From Epiperipatus broadwayi (taxonomy: Eukaryota; Onychophora; Udeonychophora; Euonychophora; Peripatidae), in assembly GCA_028023455.1 (NCBI GenBank), contig JAQFVV010000182.1, positions 1,798,001 to 1,862,000 on the forward strand: a stretch of 64,000 nucleotides of DNA, written 5' to 3'. Both the position numbers and the translations under genes were made by a program. Below, one piece after another: positions 48,276 to 59,392 of this stretch (the stretch's first letter is position 1; every line of letters begins with the position of its first letter). Under the pieces are notes generated by a model. It had not been told where the DNA came from. It made no database searches and was given only the letters and a program-made list of their open reading frames with translations.

Positions 48276-48358
48276 GATTTTTTAAACAGTTCATCTTTAT
48301 ATGTTCCTTGCCATTTGAACGTGAATTCCCACGCCGTCCTAAAAAGATTGGTATCCAT
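48276..48358 (-). CDS. Candidate first coding exon of an unidentified gene
   Basis: On the minus strand an ATG at 48,358 follows an in-frame TAA and opens 27 codons plus two bases. It begins MDTNLFRTAWEFTFKW and ends DELFKK. A strong donor, GTAAGA, begins at 48,275, and the frame would hit TAA just beyond it. Trp and Gly content and non-repetitive text are unlike chance AT-rich frames. The upstream 300 bases carry promoter-like features, and the composition shift centres here. I do not recognise the protein. The next exon would start with the last base of a codon. Alternatives are a short non-functional ORF or a different start. Confidence comes from the coincidence of start, donor and promoter context, not homology. 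Confidence 0.5.
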
Positions 48359-48441
48359 TTAGCCGTTGTTTTATTTATTCATTCGGAGGTCCTCAATGTA
48401 GAAAACGATAGTTCATTTCTCTTTCTTTCTTTGGCAAAACT

Positions 48442-48476
48442 GAAGGGATTGAAGAGTGTGTCTTTTCAATCCCTTC
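48442..48476. repeat. Short stem-loop with 15-bp arms in the putative 5' region
   Basis: GAAGGGATTGAAGAG (48,442-48,456) pairs with CTTTTCAATCCCTTC (48,462-48,476) at 14 of 15 positions around the loop TGTGT. It lies about 85-120 bases upstream of the candidate ATG at 48,358, so it would be in the promoter or 5' untranslated region. Confidence 0.85.
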
Positions 48477-48479
48477 TCC

Positions 48480-48660
48480 TTCACTTCCGCACTAACACAT
48501 ATCTGTCACATCGTAAATAATAATCCATCATAATTAATAATTTCCAAACTTGTTTTTTTATATTAACTTGAAGGATTGAATTTACATTGCGTCATCGATG
48601 AGATGGTCTTTTCGCTGAGATCCGATTCCATTGCTTTTCTCTTCATTGGCTATTAGTTTC
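48480..48660 (-). promoter_or_regulatory. Promoter-like region of the minus-strand gene
   Basis: On the minus strand GCGGAAGTG at 48,482-48,490 fits an ETS-family core, and CCAAT is present at 48,645-48,649 in the context TAGCCAATGAAG. No TATA box at a sensible distance. Both are common in housekeeping promoters but also occur by chance. Support comes mainly from position and the local rise in GC. Confidence 0.35.
48563..48631 (-). CDS. Possible short upstream ORF
   Basis: An ATG in good context (AAAGCAATGG) opens 22 codons starting MESDLSEKTISSMTQ, closed by TAA. It lies about 200 bases upstream of the candidate main start. If the transcript begins beyond it, it could dampen translation of the downstream ORF. 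Alternatively a GTAAAT site inside could be a donor, but joining it to the downstream exon creates a stop. Not recognised. Confidence 0.25.
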   Translation of the reverse strand: MESDLSEKTISSMTQCKFNPSS

Positions 48661-48699
48661 TATTGTTTTCCTATCTGACCGATGCTTTTACATTTAAAT

Positions 48700-50465
48700 G
48701 CCCAAGGCTAGTTTACATTTAACTAATTAAAACAATCATTTCCATTTCTGATTAATTAATGTGTTTTCCAAGATTAAAGATATATTTTTATCTCTAAATT
48801 TTTTTAAGTTTTTGTTTTTAAAATACCTTTCTATTTTTAATAAAGTTTTATTTTAATAATTTTTTTTTATCTGTGCGATTTATATATACGAGTTTAAGAT
48901 GATATTTAATTTCAATTTTTAATTCTTAAAGAAAATTTTTAAATGCGAACTTCTTATTTTAACTTCATGTTTAATAATAAAAAAACAATGTTACGTCATC
49001 TGTGCTCGTTACAATATAAATATATTTATTTATTATTTAATACCAAATGTTTGAAACATTTTTTAAAAGACATTTCAAGGGAATATTATCTTATTTATAT
49101 ATTTCTAGTACTAATGCACTTAAATATAAATGCTTGAAAACTGAAAAAAATATTATATATAACCAACATTATACATTCATGAAAAAATTTATAAACAATG
49201 TATATCTTTATGAAAAACTCTACAAAATTTTATACTTCAATAATAGTTTATATTAATAAATTGTATTAAAATTCTGCCATACAAATGGAGTAGAGAAATA
49301 GTTTGCTATTTAAAAGTATTATCTAAGCAGGATCTTATGGTGTTTGCTGGTATAATATAAATTATATCTGTTAATTTTTTTTATTTTATTTATCCTTTAC
49401 TATTCTTGTTCACATTCTATATATAAATTTGAGTGTTTTATACTTAACTACCTATTTATATACAAATAATATCTGATATAAATTGTTTAATAAAAAAAAT
49501 ATAACATTTTATCTTATATACAAGATGGGCCAAAAATAAATATGTAATTCTGATCAAGGACAAATTCCAGGAACATTGTAACATTAATAGAGCATTTTAT
49601 GAATATTCATTTCCAATCAATACAGTAGGCCATGTAGTATAGATGTAAGCAGAAAATAATAAAAAATAAATAAAATAAAAATGTGATGTTAAATATAATT
49701 TATATTATTAATATAAATTAATACTAAAATATAAAATTTTATAACATTTTGTAAAGATGTATACTATTTATTTCTTTTCATGAATATATAATAGGTTGTA
49801 TATAATTCTTTTTTTTTTTTAAATTTCAGATACATATTTAAGTAGATTAGTACTATAATTTGAAATACAACAATGCTGCCAACTATGCTGTACCAAAATA
49901 CAAGACTTCAACTTTACACTATACAAAAAAATAAAAAATTATAAACAAACAAAAAACATTACAAATTTAATATATTTTACAATCTCAAGCAGACATTTTC
50001 TTTTGCTGAGTACCATACATGATTATGTTTAAAAATAAATAAATAAATAAATTTTTAAATTATGTGAGCAGTTGTTTTTCCATCTTGGATTACTATAAAC
50101 AATCATATTCATTAATAAAAAATTTTAGTTTATGTTGAAACATATAAATTTTATTCTTTTTTTATTATCCTTTCTGAATTTGATGTGCATATTTTGTGTA
50201 ATAAAATATTATCTAAGCATAATGCTAAAAGTTTTACAAAATTTTAGAACATACTTAAAAATTAATACTGACTTAATCAACAATTAAAAAGATCATAATT
50301 TCTTGATAAAGAGACTAGTCTATTATGTTTCTATAAGAAAAAAGATTATGGAAGCTGCTATTTTTAATATTTTTACTTGCAACTCCATCAGAAAAGGTAA
50401 TTTTAAATTATTTTTTCTTAAAAAAAAAGTACAACATTTATATATATTATAAACGTTTGCAAATA
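48700..50465. other. AT-rich DNA, no gene seen
   Basis: Open frames at 48,943-49,256 are lysine-, phenylalanine- and tyrosine-rich with no family resemblance. No splice-flanked block found. Confidence 0.4.
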
Positions 50466-50528
50466 TTCGTTTGTGTGTCTGTGAAAAAAAAACCACCTAG
50501 GTCACAGCATCAGTTAAAGATAATGTAA

Positions 50529-51803
50529 ATGGCTGCCACGCCTTTAGTATTAACTAACGTGAGTGAAAAAACAAACCTAAAAAATAATGTTACTTTAATA
50601 AGTAAAAAAACATTAGCTGATATTGCAAAAAAAAAACTTAACAGTAATTACAAGCATGAATTTTAATTCCTCTTCCCAAAGATTCAGAAAACCTACCACT
50701 AGCGATATTAAAAATTTAGATTTACAAAATCAAAATGGTGAAGAAACACAATTATCCCCTTATGTAATATGGAATGCTGACATGCTAGGTAGCATTTCTG
50801 AGAAATTTCACAACACCATTCCTAATGGTCTTTTTAACACTTTCCGTCATTTTTTCACAGATTGTTTAATAGTTTTATCAGACACAGATATTAATTGATC
50901 TTTGTATAAATTCCCAAGAGCATTACTATACGAATAATCACTCTGCACAATCTACGGGACAGTGTTATACGCTTAGCTGATCATCCCAATCAAAGATACC
51001 TCATGATAGAATTCCATGATCCAAACCAAAAAAATAGATTTAAAATGAAGATCAAAACACTGGGTCAATTTGCTCTAATTGTTGTAGATGAAAACAAACA
51101 GAGAACAAACTGGATAAAAAAACAACCAGGAAAAATTAAAAAAAAGAAAGGGGTGAAGGTTGTCTCTTTGCAACCAGTTTATCTAAAAGACACCCCAATT
51201 CCAATATACAGCAATAGCTATGAGTTCAAAGTCAAGCTAAACAAAAACATTGATCCAGCCACAATACCTATTCAGATTACAGACCAAGAGGCAACACTTT
51301 GCCTATACATAAGAGGGTTAAAACCACAATGTTTCTCTTGTCACCAGTGTGGTGATCTAGCAATAAATTGCACAACCACTCGATGCTTACAATGTAATCA
51401 GGTGGGTAACCATACACCTAAATGCATTCATAATAAAAGCCCAGACAATAGTGACAAAACATCTAATCTACACATAATCTCTCCCACAAATGAAGATGCT
51501 TCACCAATTGAACTCTCCATCGAGCAGATAAATCAAACCTTCAGCACACCCATTAACATCAGCAGCAAAACTTCTCAGGCTGATAATAATGAAACTCTCA
51601 CCTCATCAGCCAAACTATGTAAACAGTTAGATCCAACTTGTATAGCTAAGGTACCACACTCAATGATTCACAATAACAATATTAATCAATATCCACCTAT
51701 AATAAACAAGACCAGCATAGATGTTATGGATACACTGACACCACCATTACCAATAGTTGAAAGCTGTGACACAGACTACACTTCCAAAAGAAAACCTGGG
51801 TGA
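50529..51803 (+). pseudogene. LINE ORF1, nucleic-acid-binding protein, frameshifted
   Basis: The start is taken as ATG at 50,529 (MAATPLVLTNVSEKTN). The frame changes in an A10 run at 50,625-50,634, continues as NLTVITSMNFN to a stop at 50,898, then resumes in another frame from about 50,921 (LRDSVIRLADHPNQRYLMIE) to 51,803. In the last open piece, residues 110-141 hold two Cys-rich knuckles. The second is C128-x2-C131-x5-H137-x3-C141; the first is irregular, lacking a clear His. The tail is Ser/Thr/Asn-rich. LINE ORF1 proteins coat the element RNA. With two frameshifts it cannot be made intact, although the first is in a homopolymer where sequencing error is also possible. Confidence 0.8.
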
Positions 51804-52253
51804 CCATGAAAAGATCAAGGTAACAAAAAAATAAAAACACTTAAGACCGAAATTTATCTAACATGCTCCACTAATAACCGTGTTCATAACCCAGAATCCT
51901 GTAACTACCACTTAACAGACATCAACAAACACAGGAAGCTCTAACTGAGCCCAAAAATCTTCATCTTTCACTTACCAAAGTCTCAAACTCAAGCAACGAA
52001 TCAAAAACAAATCCTGAAAATATTCATATATACACTAGTATACCAACAGATATCAAACATTCTCTGCTAAAAAAAAAAAGAAATGCAAACAAACCATGCC
52101 CTAGATGCCAGCCCGTAAAATTTAATTTTGAGTTGTAGCTGGCTATTATACAATCATTTTTCTAAATCTTATAAACAAGGCAACAAATGAAATCTTAATC
52201 CAGTCAATGTAAACATATACTTTAACTTTTTTTTCTACTCATTTACTTTCAAC

Positions 52254-55200
52254 ATGAAAATAAAGATAGGAGCTTTCAATTTTCGAGGTCTAAACTCAAT
52301 TCAAAAAAACTTCCAGCTAAGTAAATGGATTCAATTTACACAGCCACACATCCTGGGTCTGCTGGAAACAAAAAAATATAGTGGTTCTCAGATTCACCCA
52401 ACAACTTTTTTAAGGACCCAAGGCTTTTCCACCTGCTCATGAGATTCATCATCAACTTCACGTGGCACTGGCCTGTCATCACAAGAAGCTGCCAATTCTC
52501 ATCCTTTAAAATAATATATATTGACTTAAACCTACTTATAGTCACTTTTCACCACAATACTGTTGCACTCAACATAATTTTTGTTTACATACCTCCTGGA
52601 CCATGTCATCTCAAGATTACTGCTTACTATCAACTCACTACTATCATCAACCTCTTACCCAGTTGTTTTAATGGGTGATTTTAACAGGAGTTATCACACT
52701 TTTGTTTCAAAGTGGCTACATCAACTTGCAATACCACTAATGAGTGCTGAAGGTTTCTTACCAGCCAACTCAATCTCTTTCTACAACAGTCGTTACACTT
52801 CACTTATTGACCTGTGCTTTTATTCACCCATGCTTCATCATTTAATTAAGTTAACACTTAATCCCTCACCCTTCTCTGATCACTTTCATCAAGTGCTTGA
52901 ACTCACTCTAAGTACAATGCAAACATCAACAATTCAACTTCATAAAACAATAAGAATAATTCTTCCTGCACACACTTCTGAATTTTTGTACTCTGAAACA
53001 TATATTATGTTATTTAAACTCAGCACTATGCAACTTGATCCTGTTCAACGATACATTTCTTTTATCAACATTCTGTCATTTAATATAAATCATATTACCC
53101 AACTCACACTACCACCCTCAAGATTTTTAACTTTGGCCGATGAACTACATAAAAGAATCGCCATGTGTAAATCTGCTCCAGATTCCTCCGCACATATAAA
53201 AAGACTTGCACAAATATATAATGACACCTGCAACATTCTAAAAGAGTTCATTGACACACAAAAAATAAAAATCTCTCTAACAAAACAACACACCTGGACA
53301 CCATTATCAGAGTTCCACAAGCACTTGAAACCAATGGTGTTACCAAAGCCAGACATAATATGATAGAGCCAATATACAAATATTTCAAATAAAAGCTGCA
53401 GTCACATTGTGCCTTCACAACACCTGAAGATCTATTTGGCCAACCAGAGTTAGATAAACCTTTCCATGCTACTGATTTCTTGTTGAAGCTAACCACAATT
53501 CCAAACTCTTGTCATCCAGGGCCACATGGAATCCCTAAATTTGAATTTTCACATCTCAGTCAGTTTACCACCACATATATATGTGATTTAGCAAATTATC
53601 CATCACAAAGGTTGTTTAACATAAAAGATCTATATCCAATCTCCTTAGTCCCATTCAACAAAAAGCAAGCTTCAATATCCAATCTATCTAATCTGCGACC
53701 AATTTCCATGAACCTCCTTGGTATTAAAATCCTGGAAAAGGTTCTAAAAGATAAAATTGAACCATATCTCTTCTCCCTCTATTATCACCAATGCAACATG
53801 CAAAAAAGGCTCCTCAACAGGCCAAGCTGCCCTCATTTTCAAAACCGTTGTAAAGTCAATTAGAGAGCAAATAAAAATATGCTCCAATGGCTGTTCAAAT
53901 TGACATTGAGGCTGCTTTTGACTCAGTCCCTATTGAAATTTTAATTCAGGCACTTGCAGACACCAAAATACCTCGCTCTCAAGAATATACCTACTAACCA
54001 ATCTATTCCTTAGTCATGAAATCCATATTACAATTAATGGTAGAACATCACCTTCCTTCTTTCCTCACCAATCCATACCTCAAGGATTTCCACTCAGTTC
54101 TTTATTATTTATGTTCTACATTAACCCTCTCATAAACAAAATACAACAAAAATTTATAAGGAATCCAAATTCCACACACTGGACTATATATACTGTGTAT
54201 TGCATACATAGATGATCTTACTGTTTTTCTTATGTCCAAAAAACAACTACCTACTCTGGAAAAAATACTTAATGAATAAACCCTCAAATATAAACTCAAG
54301 ATCAACATTAACAAAACATCAGCTTAGTTTCTTTACAATGGCAAGATAAATACACAAGTTTATCATGTGAAACCAACTAATTTCATTGGGTTTCCTTTTT
54401 ACCTAGGGCCCTCTGCGATGAGACAAAAGATCTAGAAAAAACTGAAAGATGATGCTGAATACCCAACCACTTCTCTCTCCCCAAAACCTACCTCTCACTA
54501 TATGCAAAAGTATGCCTTTTCAATCATCTTGTAACTACAAGAATAACCTATTATTCACTAATCATAAATTTCACTAAATCTTTCACTTCATCCATTTACT
54601 CACTCTGTAGCAAGCTATTATGGTGCAGAAAAGTAGTCTCCATCTCTGTAAAATGACTTAGTCTTCTACCAACCAGAAATGGATTAGGTCTTCACTCCAT
54701 TCAAATTTTTCACAAACAAAAAAGTATTAATCTCCTGGCTGCACTGATAAGAAGTTTTCCAGCTCTCGAATGCATCCTTCAAATAACACCCACAGACCGA
54801 CCACCACCTTCACATGGATATTTGTCTTTGCTCGTAAACCAACTTCAAAGCATTTATGATCAGGTGTCTTTTTTGGGTGTTGGTAGATACACCTATTGGA
54901 CTATTTATAATATGCTGTACCCAGACATAACTACTGATCCTCACTCACCTATGCTAAATATGAACAACAGTCGTTTGATGCAGTGATTCAAAAAATGGTC
55001 ATTGGAACCCAAATTTTTTGACTTTCTTTTAAAGGTAAATCTTCATGCTCTATCTACCTCCTATTTCCTTAAATACCGCAGGTTTTACAACAAAATTGAT
55101 GCTTTTTGTTCCTTGTGCCACAGGGAAGAAAAAATACAACAGCACCTATTTCACACCTGCAAAGTTCTGACAAATACCAGAGAAATTATGATTAACACAT

Positions 55201-55448
55201 ATAGACAAAATAACATCACACTTGATAACCTAATAGAGACACTTAGTAAAGGCTCAATACCTGCAGTTCGTGCAGCAACTTTTTGTTTATATAGTTTCTG
55301 GTGCACCAGATGTACTTTCTGCCTTGGAAACAATACCACAAGGCACCCAGCCACATTCTCTAATAAACTCAAACAACTGAAGGCCAGAGATGGCAAAATT
55401 GCACACCCAGATATATTTGCTGCTACATGGTCACTATTAAAAACCTGA
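52254..55448 (+). pseudogene. LINE ORF2, endonuclease and reverse transcriptase, frameshifted
   Basis: The ATG at 52,254 opens the endonuclease: N9 in AFNFRGLN, E38 in LGLLETK, then a stop at 52,440. It continues in other frames: IIFVYIPPGP, VVLMGDFNR (MGDFN at 52,671-52,685), SLIDLCFYSP, and SDH at 52,875-52,883. These are the catalytic positions of apurinic-type endonucleases. The reverse transcriptase follows: STGQAALIFK near 53,815, DIEAAFDSVP at 53,902-53,931 (motif A), and AYIDDL at 54,202-54,219 (the YxDD box, both Asp present). The last open piece (55,002-55,448) has a knuckle C36-x2-C39-x8-H48-x4-C53 at residues 36-53. The catalytic residues survive although the frame does not. Confidence 0.88.
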
Positions 55449-56109
55449 AACAAACCATAACCTCAAAAAAAAAAAAAAGACCTTTACTGTAATAAGAATA
55501 ATTATTAATTTTTTTTGTTATCCCTTTTTCAACAATTTTTTAAACACCACATCTGTGTATTGAATAGCCCAAAGAATATATTTTAATTCAATCAAACAGT
55601 ATTTAAACTGATGAACTAAACCCCCAGACAATGAAAATATAACATAGGCAAGTACATAGTTTACAAGTTTACATTTATCAAGTACCTGCCTAACAATTTA
55701 TTTGAACTGTAAATAATATCTATCTGTTTGTTCCAAAGCTATGTAGTTTTAAACCATGTATTTTCAACAATGTAATTTTTGATGAACAATAAAGTTTTGA
55801 TTTGGAACACATGGATAAATAAAAAGAAAGAAATCATTACAAGTAATAATAAATGTATAACTGCTAATGTAAATATTTCTACATTGTAAAATTTTTCTAT
55901 TTAATCTTATCTCCTTTAATTGTACTGTAATCATCTATGTTAAAATGTACCCAGTAACTAATAATTTGTAAACCTATTTGAACAATGCTGTTTTTTCTAA
56001 TTGATAACACATTTATTAGACCAGTCATGCCATTGTAACACTGGCAAAACCATTGTAAATTAATGTAATCTATTTTTGTACAATAAAGTATATTATTGAA
56101 ACATAAAAA

Positions 56110-56400
56110 TAAAAATGCAAAACATAAGTTTTCCCCCCCTTATTCTTATTTTTTGGGGAAAAAAATATATGTAAATATGCCCCCTCAATATATTATTAAT
56201 AACTATATTATTATTATTTAAAAATGTAGGTAATTATAATTTTAATTTATATATGCATACTATACATATAAAAAACATCTGTGTTATATATGTGTGCATG
56301 TTGAAAAGTATTGTATACTTTCAATTCAATAAATAATGTGTATTCTATTGTAATCAATGTTTATAAAAAAAATTTAAGTTATAGTACACTATATATGTTT
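56110..56400. other. No gene seen
   Basis: AT-rich spacer with poly-A and TA tracts between the LINE and the foldback. Confidence 0.4.
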
Positions 56401-56404
56401 AAAA

Positions 56405-56801
56405 TTGCCCCAAATTCACAACTTAACCAGACTAGCCAAAAAAAAATAAACTCTAAAACACAACCAATGGTTTCACTGTTATAAGCAGACTTTTTAACTG
56501 TAAAGAATTACGAAATAATATATTTAATGATAAAAATTACACACAATTCCACTTACTTCTCATATATCCTTAATATTAAAAGAACTTTTAATAAGTTAAT
56601 TGCTTCAGAATCATAAATTTTTAATAATAAAGATTATTTAATTCTTTTGATTTCTTTAATTATTTTTATGTTTAGTTTAACAATGTTGTTATTTTATAGT
56701 TTTTTACACCTAAGAAATCTGTTTATAAAAGTAAAACCATTGGTTGTGTTTTAGAGTTTTTTTTTGGTTAGTCTAGTTGAGTTGTAAATTTGGAGGAATT
56801 A
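56405..56801. mobile_element. Foldback with ~100-bp arms, including a 26-bp perfect match
   Basis: The left arm (56,405-56,505) and right arm (56,700-56,801) are inverted copies. A core of 26 bases matches perfectly in reverse complement at 56,448-56,473 and 56,734-56,759 (contains AAACACAACCAATGG). Flanking parts such as CTAGCCAAAAAAAA and ATAAGCAGA match with few changes. The centre is about 195 bases and non-coding. Probably a non-autonomous transposon. No target-site duplication seen. Confidence 0.8.
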
Positions 56802-57535
56802 TGATTCATTGACTAATTTAGCTTTACGCTTTTAATGCTTACTATATATGTTTGTACATGAGGGGAACTTAGAACAAAATAGTATAGTTTGTAACTCCAC
56901 TGTATTTTGAAAATTCTTAAAAAATTGTCAAACATTGAGATAAAATAATAAAGATATTTATGTTATCGTTTGATTCAGAGTAAAAAAAAAAAGTATTATT
57001 TTTATTTATTCAATAAATAGTACAGTAATGTAAAATAAATATATTAAAAATAAATTGTATAATTAGTTGCTCAGATCATGTGATGTGAAGTCTCAAAATG
57101 AATGGCTGAATATATCAGCTCTATTCACTTGACCAAACTTATTTTTTCAACTTAATAGGAACAACACAACATTCCCTAGATCTTGAATTGCTATTACCAT
57201 TAAGAAATTGCTAATGCAATTACATGATAACCAAAATTTTCCTCTGAACACAGTGAATGTAGCAATGCACAAATAATAATAATAATAAATCATATGATTA
57301 GATATCTGTTAGATTATGTTGACATCTGAGCACCCAAATGACAAGCTGAATGTAAAAATTCCCATTTGAGTAACCAAAGTGAGATTTTTTTAAATTTTAT
57401 TTTATTCAATTGAGAACCAATACAGGAACTTTTAGCTATTGAGTCTTGTCAATCTACTAGTATACTAAACTGCATAAGACAAAAAAAAAAAAATATTAAT
57501 ATTATAAATTGCATATAATAAATCTTCGTACTTAC
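56802..57535. other. No gene seen
   Basis: AT-rich, with a short ATA repeat near 57,271-57,288. In the exon model this is intron downstream of the 57.5-kb exon. Confidence 0.4.
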
Positions 57536-57684
57536 ATCTTTCTATTTCTGCTAATTTATTAACAAGAGCTTTTTTGGCCATTTGTAATTCAACATTGCTG
57601 ATATCATCTAAATCTTTCCTCATCCATTCATATAAATTCACAGCCTTCTGCTCAGGAGTTAGTGTCACCGGTGTTGCATAAAGC
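57536..57684 (-). CDS. Internal coding exon of an unidentified host gene
   Basis: On the minus strand, acceptor TTTATTTATTAATTTAG ends at 57,685 and donor GTAAGTA begins at 57,535, enclosing 149 bases. The only sensible frame is fully open. It begins LYATPVTLTPEQKAVNLYEW, contains MRKDLDDISNVELQMAKKAL, and ends NKLAEIER. The exon starts with the last base of a codon and ends with one base of the next. The peptide looks like ordinary cytosolic protein: charged, amphipathic, probably helical with a coiled-coil tendency, and unlike the Phe/Ile/Lys/Asn-rich chance frames elsewhere. No transposon motif. I do not recognise the family. No other exon of this gene was found in the window; neighbours would lie at higher (5') and lower (3') coordinates. 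Confidence 0.72.
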
Positions 57685-57689
57685 CTAAA

Positions 57690-59390
57690 TTAATAAATAA
57701 ACATAAAAGATAGATTAATTTCAAATATAAAGTGTAGATATATATTATTGAAATATATAAGTTAAATCATACTAAGACTGAAAATGATACCTATTGTTTA
57801 ATATCACTGGTTGTAATCTTTAAAAAAACCATTAACTAACAATTATTAATTAATTTTATTATTAGAACTAATGATTGTGGATCCATTTTTCATGATTTTT
57901 ATTTATTAATATTTTAGAATTTATGTGTAATGTATACTATAATTTTATAATAATAATAATAAAAAAACCATTGTGTATAGATATTGATAAGTAAGAATTA
58001 GACAAAAAAAAAAAAAGGTTTTGTAGAATTTTTTTAAAAACCCAATATAATTAAAAGAGTCAAATTAGAGAACATGAAGATTTATGTGTCAGACTGACAA
58101 AATAAGAACTCTCAAATAATCAAATATTCAAGTTAATGTCACACAAACTGCATTAAGTGACTACCACATATTTCTTACATTTGCCATTATCATATGAACA
58201 TTTTACTGTTTTAAACATTTGTTTTAAATTAATAAACTCTTATAATATCTAAAGTTTGACATAAGGAAAAAGCAATAAAACTGTGACTGAAGAATCAACT
58301 AGAATATAAGCGCAATTGTATTAATAAACATAATAATTGAACATTGATGTTATATTACTCATTCAAAGAACAATCATACATATATCAAGATATAATAATA
58401 CTACAAATCGATGTCTGTATTTCTTCAAAATAATATACATAAGCTTATAAATAAATATTAGAAAATATAGTAATTAAAATTTTTTAAAAAGAACAAAAAT
58501 ATAAACGTCACTTAGGATCACTTTTCTATCCTCTCGTAGTCTTTGCCAACTAATACTTTGAAAGGTCAACTTTCCCATAATTCTGTGATCTTAAAGTTTG
58601 CTGCCTACTATTGATTAAGTCTTGCTTGTATTTATATAATAACAGAGCTTCCTTGATTTTTCTTTTATTATTATTTCTTTCAGTTTGCAATATTTTTACA
58701 TTATTATAATTGAAATACCATATATACATGATTTATTATGATCATAAAAAAATGGAAGCTGATAAATTATCATTATCTTTAGAATTTAGTTTCATATTTT
58801 GAAACCTTTTTAATAACAAATGCTCTTTTGTTCTATGCATTTAAATATATATATATAATCTATTTATAACAGCAGTTTCAATTCCTCCAAGGCTATCATT
58901 ATTCTAAAGATCTATTAAACAAATGAAATAAGTCAATGAATTTTAAAAAGATAATACTGATAAAAGAGATGGATTTTAGAGCTAAAAATTCCTGGATCAA
59001 AATTCAACCTGTTACTTCTGATGCTCAATTGTCACACAAATCCCAAAATAAGTACAAAATTTTCCTTTTTTATCTTTTTCATTATTATACCAAGAGAAAA
59101 TGTAGTTATCATCCTAGTTGAAAGTATCAGAAGACAAACTTAAAAGTCAAGTAAAGATATTAAATGAGATGTAAGGAAAACAAACATCCCTAGTAAGCAA
59201 TAAAGTCAATTTTGCATTTTGGCATCACATGTGACTGATATAAAGAATTGAATTTTTTTTAATTATATAAATGCAAAGTTAAATAAGGATTCAATAAAAG
59301 GCAAAAACATTATAAGTGAGCAATAGTAAAAATAGTTTGCCCTAAAAAAAAAAAAATTGTAGCATTTTATCCGTGTTAAGAGTATGACAA
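57690..59390. other. AT-rich DNA, probably intron; no gene seen
   Basis: A less AT-rich patch at about 58,505-58,615 reads MGKLTFQSISWQRLREDRKV on the minus strand, but has no clear family or splice sites. Otherwise simple sequence. Confidence 0.4.
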
Positions 59391-59392
59391 AC

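Larger units (their letters stand above)
50470..56100 (+). mobile_element. Two-ORF LINE, almost full length, recently degraded
   Basis: A 5.6-kb block visibly richer in C than its flanks. It contains a short 5' leader, ORF1 with Cys-rich knuckles (50,529-51,803), a ~450-base spacer, ORF2 with endonuclease, reverse transcriptase and a C-terminal CCHC knuckle (52,254-55,448), and a 3' untranslated region. Two polyadenylation-like ends are present: AACAATAAAGTTTTGATTTG near 55,787 and TACAATAAAGTATATTATTG near 56,080. Each ORF has several frameshifts or stops, but long frames of up to 266 codons persist, so it is the youngest large element here. The clade was not determined: the layout fits L1-, Tad1- or CR1-type elements. 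Target-site duplications were not resolved and both boundaries are approximate. Confidence 0.88.

Noticed and set aside
52336-53496. Minus-strand frames within the 50.5-kb LINE
   Set aside because: Shadows of the plus-strand ORF2, which carries the recognisable catalytic motifs.
58505-58615. Minus-strand reading MGKLTFQSISWQRLREDRKV as an exon
   Set aside because: No acceptor or donor at sensible positions and no recognisable family; possibly a LINE scrap.
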